From Pseudomonadota bacterium (GTDB lineage Bacteria > Pseudomonadota > Gammaproteobacteria > Burkholderiales > Thiobacillaceae): a DNA stretch of 47,070 nucleotides. The DNA is taken from positions 1-47,070 of the forward strand of contig JAJZRU010000024.1 of assembly GCA_021802555.1 (NCBI GenBank), written 5' to 3'. A program made the position numbers and the translations under genes. Positions 41,325 through 47,070 of this stretch are shown piece after piece. The notes below the pieces were generated by a model, which saw only the letters and a program-made list of their open reading frames with translations, made no database searches and was not told the origin of the DNA. The stretch's first letter is position 1; the number at the start of each line of letters is the position of its first letter.

Positions 41325-42803
41325 ATGACTGAAATGTTTTCCATGCTGAAGAAGATCGCCCAGCGCCGCAGGGCTGCACGCGCCAGCGCGGAGCCGGCGG
41401 AGCAGGCGGCACAGTGGATCAGCCACGCCGGCGGCGCCTCGGACTACGACGCTCACCATGCTCTCGTCGAAGGCTTGGAGCGCTACAATGGCGCCCACCC
41501 GGCAGCCAGTCTGGCGGCCTATCAAGCGCTGCGTGCCCTGGAAAGAGAGGGCTTGCCCCTGCAGGAATGCATCGTGCAGCAGTATCTGCGCTGCCAGGAT
41601 ACGCTGCCCTTCGCGCGCCAGGCGTTGTGGCGCGAGAGCCAGATGTTCTGGGCGCAGCTCGCCATGGCTTACCTGCGCCTGCTCAAACAGGTGGTGCGCG
41701 GCGCTGCGCGCGAGGCGTTCGCGCCCTTCATGTCCGAGATCCTGGCGCGCGGCCTGCGCTACCAGGCGCTCATCATGCGCTGGGAGTATTACCGCGGGCA
41801 GCAGCCTTCTAGTTTCGCCTGGCGCCGCCTGCACAAGCTTTTCCACATCGCGGAAATTCGCCGACTGGCGGCCGTGCCGGTGGTCGAGGACGGGCGCGTA
41901 ACGAGCTGCGGGCGCGAGTATGCGTTGCCGCTGGTGCTCGCGCTGGTGAATCCGGCCGGCTTCAAACCGGCGGAAATCGAGCGCTTTGCCGGGGCTTTGG
42001 CCGATTTTCCCGCATTGCCCCTGCCCGAGTCGCGCTATCGCCGCGATCAGCACCGCTACGGCGTGGATTTGACGGGCGGCCGGGGGGCGGTGCCGGCGGA
42101 CGTCGGCTTCGTCCCGGGCCGGCGCATGCGTTTCCTCGATCTGCGCCCGGTGTTCGATGCGCTCAGCCGGCCGGCCCCGCTGGGCGGCCTGCCCGACATC
42201 GTATGTACGCAATTGCTGCGCTTGCTGGAGCGCGGCGGCGCGGGGCGCGGCTTGCCCAGGGAGGCACGCGAAGCGCGCATTTGGGTGGTGCGCGGCATGG
42301 AGGTGGTGCTGCTGGCGGCAGCCGGCAAATCCGTGGCGGGCGAACCATGGATGATGCGGGACGAGAGCCGCGATGGCTTGGGGTTGGTGCTCTCCGGCGG
42401 CGACGGGCTGGCGCAGGGTGAATTGTTTCTCGTCAATGACGACAATCCTCCGGACGGCGCTTGGCGCTTGATGGTCTTGCGCTGGTTCAACCAGGAGGGG
42501 GAGCGTTTTTTCGGCGGTGCGCAATGCCTCAGCCGCTATCCCAAGCGCGTGCAGATGGCCTGGCCGGAAGGCATGACGGCAGGCGGCGCGCCCGCCCTAT
42601 TTTTGCCCTTGCCCGAGACCACCCGCGGCGTCAGCCATCTGCTGCTGCCGCGCAGCGCCTATGAGCACGGCGCGGAGAGGACGCTCGTCGACGGCGAGGT
42701 AAGCTACCGCGTCCATTTGGGGGCGGTGGCGGAGGAGCACGGCGACTGGCTGCGCGTGGACTTCCTCGTCGCGGCGCGCGAGGTGATCAGCGCGGCGGCC
42801 TGA
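41325..42803 (+). CDS. Conserved protein of unknown function, possible PilZ-like C-terminus
   Basis: A 492-aa soluble protein with no signal peptide or membrane helix. The N-terminal 300 residues are mostly helical (HHALVEGLERYNGAHPAASL, QQYLRCQDTLPFARQALWRE, HKLFHIAEIRRLAAVPVVED). Near residues 330-450 the stretch MRDESRDGLGLVLSGGDGLA, GELFLVN and MVLRWFNQEGERFFGGAQCL resembles a degenerate PilZ barrel, in which case it could sense c-di-GMP or be a non-binding relative. Its proximity to the MSHA locus makes that attractive, but it is inference. The ATG at 41325 has only a weak Shine-Dalgarno (GAAGAAGA). The 248 bp upstream back to the tRNA show no other gene. Confidence 0.65.
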   Translation: MTEMFSMLKKIAQRRRAARASAEPAEQAAQWISHAGGASDYDAHHALVEGLERYNGAHPAASLAAYQALRALEREGLPLQECIVQQYLRCQDTLPFARQALWRESQMFWAQLAMAYLRLLKQVVRGAAREAFAPFMSEILARGLRYQALIMRWEYYRGQQPSSFAWRRLHKLFHIAEIRRLAAVPVVEDGRVTSCGREYALPLVLALVNPAGFKPAEIERFAGALADFPALPLPESRYRRDQHRYGVDLTGGRGAVPADVGFVPGRRMRFLDLRPVFDALSRPAPLGGLPDIVCTQLLRLLERGGAGRGLPREAREARIWVVRGMEVVLLAAAGKSVAGEPWMMRDESRDGLGLVLSGGDGLAQGELFLVNDDNPPDGAWRLMVLRWFNQEGERFFGGAQCLSRYPKRVQMAWPEGMTAGGAPALFLPLPETTRGVSHLLLPRSAYEHGAERTLVDGEVSYRVHLGAVAEEHGDWLRVDFLVAAREVISAAA

Positions 42804-43323
42804 GATCCGTCTGGTGAAAGCCGAAGCTGCCCTGGGCGCGGTCGCGGAAATACAGCTCCAGGGTGAGGCGCACGGTGCGGAACGCCAGCTGCTCCCAGGG
42901 GACTTCGCCTTCCCTGTACAGACGCGTTTCCAGGCTCTCGATGCCGGGGCTGTGCTCTAAATCCAGCAGTTGGGCGCGGTAGATCAGGTAGACCTGGTTG
43001 ATGTGCGGCAGATTGAAGAGATTGTAGAGGGGGCCGATGGCGACGCGCGCCCCGGCTTCCTCCCAGGTTTCCCGCAACGCCCCCTCGGCCGAGGTTTCCC
43101 CGTTTTCCATGAATCCGGCGGGCAAGGTCCAGTATCCCGAGCGCGGCTCGATGGCACGCCGGCAGAGCAGGATCTGGTCTTCCCATTCGGGGATGCAGCC
43201 GACCACCAGCTTGGGATTCTGGTAATGGATCGTGCCGCACGCCGGGCACACGTGGCGGAAATGCTGGTCGCCTTCGGGGATGCGCCATTCCAGGCGTGCG
43301 CCGCAGTGGCTGCAGAAATTCAT
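42787..43323 (-). CDS. NUDIX hydrolase with N-terminal zinc ribbon
   Basis: A 178-aa pyrophosphatase of the NUDIX superfamily. An N-terminal zinc ribbon uses Cys4, Cys7, Cys26 and Cys29 (FCSHCG and HVCPACG), followed by a Nudix box GFMENGETSAEGALRETWEEAG, shown here as its invariant G-x5-E-x7-R-E-x-x-E-E-x-G. This resembles an ADP-ribose- or NADH-type pyrophosphatase subgroup, but it is shorter than NudC and lacks the SQPWPFPxS motif. The ATG at 43323 was chosen because homology begins at the ribbon. Its 3' end overlaps the previous plus-strand gene by 17 bp. Confidence 0.88.
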   Translation of the reverse strand: MNFCSHCGARLEWRIPEGDQHFRHVCPACGTIHYQNPKLVVGCIPEWEDQILLCRRAIEPRSGYWTLPAGFMENGETSAEGALRETWEEAGARVAIGPLYNLFNLPHINQVYLIYRAQLLDLEHSPGIESLETRLYREGEVPWEQLAFRTVRLTLELYFRDRAQGSFGFHQTDLRPPR

Positions 43324-43410
43324 GGCGATGCTCGTACGGATTGCCGCGACGGTATCAAAAATCCCCGGCTTGTGCCAGGATGAAACCGGCAGATTCCGGG
43401 GAGGGTGCCC

Positions 43411-43587
43411 ATGAATCCGCGGTTCTACGAATTGTCTCAGAGGCTGGGCAAACTGGAGACCCGCGAGGCCGTGCAAGCGGCCATTGCAGAGCTGGAGGAG
43501 CGTTACGACAGTCTGGACGAATATGACCGGGAGGTCGCCGACCGCCTCATCGCCGAGCTCTTTCGCCGCCTGGAGGCGATGGATTGA
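43411..43587 (+). CDS. Small helical protein, function unknown
   Basis: A 58-aa acidic protein predicted to be two amphipathic helices (RFYELSQRLGKLETREAVQA, RYDSLDEYDREVADRLIAEL). A good Shine-Dalgarno (GGGGAGGG) lies upstream, and an in-frame GTG at 43405 is the alternative start. It is divergent from the NUDIX gene (87 bp) and convergent with the dioxygenase gene (5 bp). No family is recognised; it resembles small coiled-coil adaptors only in general form. Confidence 0.55.
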   Translation: MNPRFYELSQRLGKLETREAVQAAIAELEERYDSLDEYDREVADRLIAELFRRLEAMD

Positions 43588-43592
43588 GAGCT

Positions 43593-44477
43593 TCAAGTAC
43601 CCGCGATGCGGTCGAAATAGCGCGCGCGGTACAGCACGCGCTTGTGTCCGGGGGCGTCGTTGAAGCTGCTGCGGCAATGCGGCACGTTGTTGCAGATGAG
43701 GCCCATGCCGGATTCCAGGCGGCCGCGGAAAATATAGGGCGAAGGGCTGTTGAAGAGGCTTTCCAGCGCGGCCACGGCGCCGCGCACCTCGGGGGTGTCC
43801 TGCCATTCGATGCTGCGCGTGCGCGCAGTGTAGCGCATGTGCAGCTGACCATTGGGTAGGGTGGCGAACACCGGCCCGCTTTCGGCCGCGCGGGCGACGC
43901 CGTTTTCGTCCAGCCGCGCCGGGATGGTCATAACCGCTTCGCCCATGAGGGCGCGGATGTGCCCGGGATCTTGCTCGCGCAGCAGCAGATAGGCCATTTC
44001 GTGATCCAGCAGTCCGTTCTCGCCGCCTTCTCCGGCAGGCTGCACGCAATGCAGCACAATGGCGCAGATGCCGTGGTCGGCGCGGTTGTAATAGCCGTCG
44101 GTATGCCAGCCCAGCGCTCGGTTGGTGTAGGGGATGTATTCGCCCTTGCGGCTTGGTTCCTCGGCCACCGTGAGGGTGGTGATGGCGTCCTCGTCGGCCA
44201 GCAGGTTGCTGTCCAGGCGCGCGAGCCCGAATTGCAGCCCCAGCAGGCGCGGGATGGATTTGTCCGCCGGCTCGGGCAGGGCGCCGGCGTAGAGGGCGAT
44301 GTTGGTCTTGCGGATGCGTGCGAGCAAGGCCGCGTGCTCGGTCGCCGTGAGCTTGCGCGGGTCGGCCACTTCGACCAGCAAGTTGTCCAGGCGCGCCGGA
44401 TAGGCGGCCAGCTTGGCGTCGCGCCAGGCCGGGTAGGCCGGACTGTCGGGGTGGAAAGGGCTGGATAAGGGGATCAT
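43593..44477 (-). CDS. TauD/TfdA-family Fe(II)/2-oxoglutarate dioxygenase
   Basis: A 294-aa non-haem iron oxygenase. The proximal HxD facial-triad motif is His125-Asp127 in ALGWHTDGYY; the distal His267 and following Arg lie in CNNVPHCRSSF and HKRVLYRARY near the C-terminus. GENGLLDHEMAYLLLREQDP fits the TauD fold. Taurine/TfdA members oxidise sulfonates, sulfates or other acids with 2-oxoglutarate, producing sulfite in the taurine case. It is the last gene of the sulfur-related set; the ATG overlaps the unknown 194-aa gene by ATGA. The substrate is unknown. Confidence 0.85.
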   Translation of the reverse strand: MIPLSSPFHPDSPAYPAWRDAKLAAYPARLDNLLVEVADPRKLTATEHAALLARIRKTNIALYAGALPEPADKSIPRLLGLQFGLARLDSNLLADEDAITTLTVAEEPSRKGEYIPYTNRALGWHTDGYYNRADHGICAIVLHCVQPAGEGGENGLLDHEMAYLLLREQDPGHIRALMGEAVMTIPARLDENGVARAAESGPVFATLPNGQLHMRYTARTRSIEWQDTPEVRGAVAALESLFNSPSPYIFRGRLESGMGLICNNVPHCRSSFNDAPGHKRVLYRARYFDRIAGT

Positions 44478-45058
44478 CCGGCCGGCGTATGTTTGGGGTA
44501 GAGGCCGTCTATGGTGCGCTTGAGCACGTCCAGCATTTTCGGTATCTCGATTTCGGAAATCTGGTCGGCGATCCAGGATTTGTCCTTGTCCAGCATGAGA
44601 TCGCGGACGCAGCTGCCGAGAAAATGCCTGACCGGGTAGCCGGGGTGCTCGGGGTCGAAATCGAAAGTCGCATATTCGGCGCTGCGCGCGTTGATCTTTT
44701 CCAGGAAGGCGGCCTGGTAGGGGTGATCATGATCGTCCAGGAGATCGTGGATGTTGCCTTCGACGATTTCCGCCAGCCGGCCGGCCATGGTGGAAATGAA
44801 GGCGGTGCGCTCGTCGTCGTCGATGCGCCCGAAGATCAGGCGGTCGGAGAGGTGGACCATGAAGGCCATGGCCTCCACCATGATGCCTATGCCGCGCTGC
44901 AGGTCGACGATGTCGTAATCGGCCTCCTGCAGGTTGATGGTGAGGCGGTCGGCCAGTTTCCAGATGTTGGTGGCGACCACGGTGGCCTGTTCTTCCGGCC
45001 CCTTGGGCTCGTCGCTGTCGCTATGCCAGTCGGTCTTGACGCGGATGCCGTGGGCCAT
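44474..45058 (-). CDS. Conserved 194-aa protein of the DsrC-like gene set, function unknown
   Basis: A 194-aa acidic, mainly helical cytosolic protein (WKLADRLTINLQEADYDIVD, LQRGIGIMVEAMAFMVHLSD, EIVEGNIHDLLDDHDHPYQA). Several Asp/His pairs (DDHDHPY, DKDKSWIADQ) could bind metal. No known domain is recognised. The gene lies between the sulfurtransferase (6 bp) and the dioxygenase (4-bp overlap), which strongly suggests shared function. A GGAG lies 12 nt before the ATG at 45058. Confidence 0.7.
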   Translation of the reverse strand: MAHGIRVKTDWHSDSDEPKGPEEQATVVATNIWKLADRLTINLQEADYDIVDLQRGIGIMVEAMAFMVHLSDRLIFGRIDDDERTAFISTMAGRLAEIVEGNIHDLLDDHDHPYQAAFLEKINARSAEYATFDFDPEHPGYPVRHFLGSCVRDLMLDKDKSWIADQISEIEIPKMLDVLKRTIDGLYPKHTPAG

Positions 45059-45064
45059 GACGAA

Positions 45065-45913
45065 TTATTCTCCTGTGGCGACGGGGCGGGACGGGTCGGC
45101 GATCCATTCGCTCCACGAGCCCGGATAGAGGCGCGAGCCGGGCAGGCCGGCGATTTCCATGGCCAGCACGTTGTGGCAGGCGGTGACGCCCGAGCCGCAC
45201 ACATGGATCACGTCGTGGGGGGCGCGGCCTTTGAGCAGCGCCTGGTAGTTTTCGCGCAGGGCTTCAGGCGCCAGGAAGGTGCCGTCGAAATCCAGGTTTT
45301 CCTCGAACGGCCAGTTGATCGCACCGGGGATGTGCCCGGCCACCGGATCCAGCGGCTCGTATTCTCCCGTAAAGCGCCGCTCGGGGCGCGCGTCTAAGAG
45401 AAGGCGGCCTGGATCGGACAAGCCTTGCAGGATTTCGTCCGCATGGGCGACCTGGCTCATTTCCGGCAGATGGGGGAAGAGCGCATGCTGCGGCAGGGGC
45501 GCCTGCGGCGTCGCGGGGCGTTTTTCCCGCAGCCATTTGGGCCAGCCGCCGTCCAGCACCGCCACTCCGGGATGGCCCAGCCAGCGCAGCAGCCACCACA
45601 TGCGCACGGCAATGGAATTGTAACTATCGTCGTACACCACTACCTGGCGGTTCACGCCCACGCCCCAATCGGACAGCTTGCGCGCCAGAATCTGAGGGTC
45701 GGGCAGAGGATGGCGGCCGGTGCCTTTGCCCACCGGAGCGGACAGGTCGGCATCCAGGTCGGCATAGCGGGCGCCGGGAATGTGGCCGGCTTCGTAGGCG
45801 CGGCGCCCGGCCTGCGGATCGGTCAGCGTGAAACGGCAATCGAAGACGACCCAAAGGGGGTCATCGAGATGCGCCGCCAGATCGGCGGTGGAAACGAGCG
45901 TGTTGCTGAACAT
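45065..45913 (-). CDS. Sulfurtransferase (thiosulfate/3-mercaptopyruvate type), tandem rhodanese domains
   Basis: A 282-aa two-domain rhodanese. The N-terminal domain (residues 5-125) lacks an active cysteine. The C-terminal domain carries Cys239 in the loop CGSGVTA, the form found in 3-mercaptopyruvate sulfurtransferases rather than the CRKGVT-type loop of thiosulfate sulfurtransferases. It would transfer sulfane sulfur to a thiol acceptor or cyanide; a DsrC/TusE-type acceptor is encoded just upstream, though that one lacks cysteines. The ATG at 45913 is 46 bp after the DsrC-like stop with no clear Shine-Dalgarno. Confidence 0.93.
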   Translation of the reverse strand: MFSNTLVSTADLAAHLDDPLWVVFDCRFTLTDPQAGRRAYEAGHIPGARYADLDADLSAPVGKGTGRHPLPDPQILARKLSDWGVGVNRQVVVYDDSYNSIAVRMWWLLRWLGHPGVAVLDGGWPKWLREKRPATPQAPLPQHALFPHLPEMSQVAHADEILQGLSDPGRLLLDARPERRFTGEYEPLDPVAGHIPGAINWPFEENLDFDGTFLAPEALRENYQALLKGRAPHDVIHVCGSGVTACHNVLAMEIAGLPGSRLYPGSWSEWIADPSRPVATGE

Positions 45914-45929
45914 CGGGGAGCGTTGGTGA

Positions 45930-45952
45930 GCGAGGCGCGGCCGGCGCCTCGC
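45930..45952 (-). promoter_or_regulatory. Strong hairpin between the DsrC-like and sulfurtransferase genes
   Basis: A perfect 9-bp stem GCGAGGCGC/GCGCCTCGC with a 5-nt loop begins 7 nt after the DsrC-like stop and ends 16 bp before the sulfurtransferase start. There is no U-tract. It may stabilise the 3' end of the upstream message or reduce downstream expression. Confidence 0.65.
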
Positions 45953-45959
45953 GCGGCTG

Positions 45960-46292
45960 TCAGTAGCCGCCTTTGCCGTAGGGCTTGGGCAGCCCGGCGA
46001 CGCGAACGGCCTGGCGCGCCGGCTGGTTCGGGAAGAGGGTGTAGAGCTCCTTCTTCCAGTCCTTGCTGCCATCTTCCTCGGTCAGTTCGATGACCATGTT
46101 GCGGAAGTTTGGGGTATGGCCGTCCTGCTTGTATTTTTCGCGCAGCCAGCGGATCACGAACCAATGGTCGTCGGTCAGCGCGATTTGCTCACGCTCGGCC
46201 ATGACCGAGCAGATTTCGTCGTCATAGACGGGTTCGAGCAGGAAATCCTCGTCACCGGTTTCCAGTTCCTGTCCGTTGTACATAACACCCAT
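45960..46292 (-). CDS. DsrC/TusE-family protein lacking both C-terminal cysteines (RspA-like)
   Basis: A 110-aa DsrC-fold protein. The body VMYNGQELETGDEDFLLEPV, LTDDHWFVIRWLREKYKQDG and PNFRNMVIELTEED is clear DsrC/TusE. The C-terminal arm reads ARQAVRVAGLPKPYGKGGY: the two conserved redox cysteines (penultimate and about 11 residues earlier) are replaced, near K107 and V96. Proteins of the family with neither cysteine have been called RspA, of suggested regulatory function. The only Cys is C28, in the N-terminal half. A strong AAGGAG precedes the ATG at 46292. Confidence 0.93.
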   Translation of the reverse strand: MGVMYNGQELETGDEDFLLEPVYDDEICSVMAEREQIALTDDHWFVIRWLREKYKQDGHTPNFRNMVIELTEEDGSKDWKKELYTLFPNQPARQAVRVAGLPKPYGKGGY

Positions 46293-46316
46293 TTGTTTTC
46301 TCCTTGCAAAATATAT

Positions 46317-46330
46317 CGAGGCTAGCCTCG
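46317..46330. promoter_or_regulatory. 14-bp perfect palindrome upstream of the DsrC-like gene
   Basis: CGAGGCTAGCCTCG is a perfect dyad 24-38 bp before the DsrC-like ATG, bordering the AT-rich ATATATTTT stretch on the minus strand that could hold a -10 region. A repressor operator is the simplest reading; a short stem with a 4-nt loop is the alternative. Confidence 0.5.
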
Positions 46331-46369
46331 GTTCTATGGCCGGGAGCGCGTTGTGCCTCCCTGGAACAA

Positions 46370-46390
46370 GCTTCGGTTCAGGCCCGAAGC
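46370..46390 (-). terminator. Hairpin after the Cas6-like gene
   Basis: On the minus strand GCTTCGG (46390-46384) and CCGAAGC (46376-46370) form a 7-bp stem with a 7-nt loop, followed by TTGTT. It starts 6 bp after the Cas6-like stop. The U-tract is weak, so termination may be partial and allow read-through into the DsrC-like gene. Confidence 0.55.
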
Positions 46391-46396
46391 GGAATA

Positions 46397-47070
46397 TCAA
46401 ACCGCATCGATGGCCCCCACTGCGGTAATCGATTTATGGGGGATGAATATCCCGCAGCCCAGTTTGCGGTTCGTGCCCAGGCCTTCCTGCTGCACGCGCA
46501 GGGCGTTGGCCAGGGGGAGCCCATGCAGCAAGAGGCTGTAGCCCACGGTTTCCACAGCGCCGTCGAATATCTTTTGGGGCCGTCCGCAGATGAAGCGGCT
46601 GCTGATGCCCATGCGATCCAACAGCGCAATGATATCGCGCGTGAAGCCCGCCTCGTCCCGGCTGCCGGTCGTTACGATATGGGCGTAAAGCGGGGTATGC
46701 AAGGTCAGGCGGCGGATTTTGCTCGCGCCGATGGCGAGGATGCCGCCGTGCAGGCTGATTTCCCGGTCGGTCAGGGCCGTCTGCAAAGCGGGGATTTTTC
46801 CCGCGGGGCAGCGCACCATCAGCTTGGCGCGATGGCTCAGGATCAGTTCGTCCATCCCGTTGTCGGCGCCGGCAACGGGATGGATGCCCACGCCGTTCTC
46901 GTCGGCGAGCCAGGGCGCGAGCCGGAGCAGTTCCTGGTAGAGCAGCCAGCCGTGATCCACGGGCAGGCTGCGGCCGTGCAACCCGAAGTGCACGTCCGCT
47001 ACCGCATCGGCGTCGATCGCCGTGGCGGCGGCATGATCGTCGTATAGCCAGCCGATTTCTATTCTCCCGA
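46397..47070 (-). CDS. Cas6/Cmx6-like protein, 5' end beyond the window
   Basis: The minus-strand frame is open from the stop at 46397 to the window edge (at least 224 codons). It resembles the I-MYXAN-type Cas6/Cmx6 CRISPR endoribonuclease family: HFGLHGRSLPVDHGWLLYQE, GVGIHPVAG, KLMVRCPAGKIPALQTAL, RRLTLHTPLYAHIVTTGSRD and the Gly-rich end RVQQEGLGTNRKLGCGIFIP. The first internal start would be GTG at 46993, but homology seems to begin slightly upstream (DADAVADVHFG), so the true start is probably outside. No repeat-spacer array or other cas gene is visible. Orphan members may process other RNAs. Confidence 0.75.
   Translation of the reverse strand, partial: GRIEIGWLYDDHAAATAIDADAVADVHFGLHGRSLPVDHGWLLYQELLRLAPWLADENGVGIHPVAGADNGMDELILSHRAKLMVRCPAGKIPALQTALTDREISLHGGILAIGASKIRRLTLHTPLYAHIVTTGSRDEAGFTRDIIALLDRMGISSRFICGRPQKIFDGAVETVGYSLLLHGLPLANALRVQQEGLGTNRKLGCGIFIPHKSITAVGAIDAV

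Noticed and set aside
41055-42524. 489-codon minus-strand frame over the unknown 492-aa gene
   Set aside because: Its composition is shadow-like and it would run through part of tRNA-Ser; the plus-strand frame has more protein-like composition.
43593-47070. CRISPR array near the Cas6-like gene
   Set aside because: No direct repeats with regular spacers were seen; the hairpins here are single and unrelated to one another.

Overview
The window is high-GC DNA and reads as a chromosomal segment of a sulfur-oxidising betaproteobacterium (Nitrosomonadales/Rhodocyclales-like). The pointers are the exosortase-A exopolysaccharide genes, the betaproteobacterial block rpoN-hpf-ptsN-hprK-rapZ next to lpt/kds genes, a MSHA-type pilus locus, and a DsrC-family protein beside a sulfurtransferase. 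The genus cannot be fixed from the sequence alone. There is no prophage, CRISPR array or complete insertion sequence.

Layout. 1-10428 (+) is a tightly coupled exosortase-A-associated polysaccharide operon: the tail of a probable exosortase, three GT4 glycosyltransferases, an asparagine-synthase-like amidotransferase, a CapK-type adenylate-forming enzyme, an alpha/alpha-toroid protein, a formyltransferase and an O-antigen-ligase-like membrane protein. 10445-12008 is the ribosomal operon rpsF-priB-rpsR-rplI, with a promoter, a probable S6:S18 autoregulatory leader and a terminator. 12039-16298 holds assorted genes: a ferritin-like/VIT1 iron transporter, a small lipoprotein, a PNPOx-like protein abutting a divergent phosphatase-like protein with no catalytic Cys, then NusG-II / Gx transporter / ubiX / LON-domain genes on the minus strand. 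16295-23909 (-) runs kdsD-kdsC-lptC-lptA-lptB-rpoN-hpf-ptsN-hprK-rapZ, combining LPS precursor synthesis and export, sigma-54 and the nitrogen PTS.

23929-24118 is a 190-bp element with 20-bp terminal inverted repeats and a CTAG duplication, between divergent kdsD and a KefC-type antiporter (24186-26153). 26302-40911 (mostly -) is a MSHA-like type IV pilus locus: mshM-L-N-E-G-I-J-K and a prepilin. It is followed by a plus-strand sensor kinase, then a permease-like protein, a membrane-anchored protein and a second prepilin with a well-spaced sigma-54 promoter. tRNA-Ser(UGA) lies at 40987-41076. 41325-43587 has a large unknown protein, a NUDIX hydrolase and a small coiled-coil protein.

43593-47070 (-) is the most unusual part: a Cas6/Cmx6-like protein with no CRISPR array or other cas gene in view, a DsrC-family protein lacking both redox cysteines (RspA-like), a mercaptopyruvate-type sulfurtransferase, an unknown 194-aa protein and an Fe(II)/2-oxoglutarate dioxygenase. 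These look like one sulfur-related gene set and are the best candidate here for an undescribed system.
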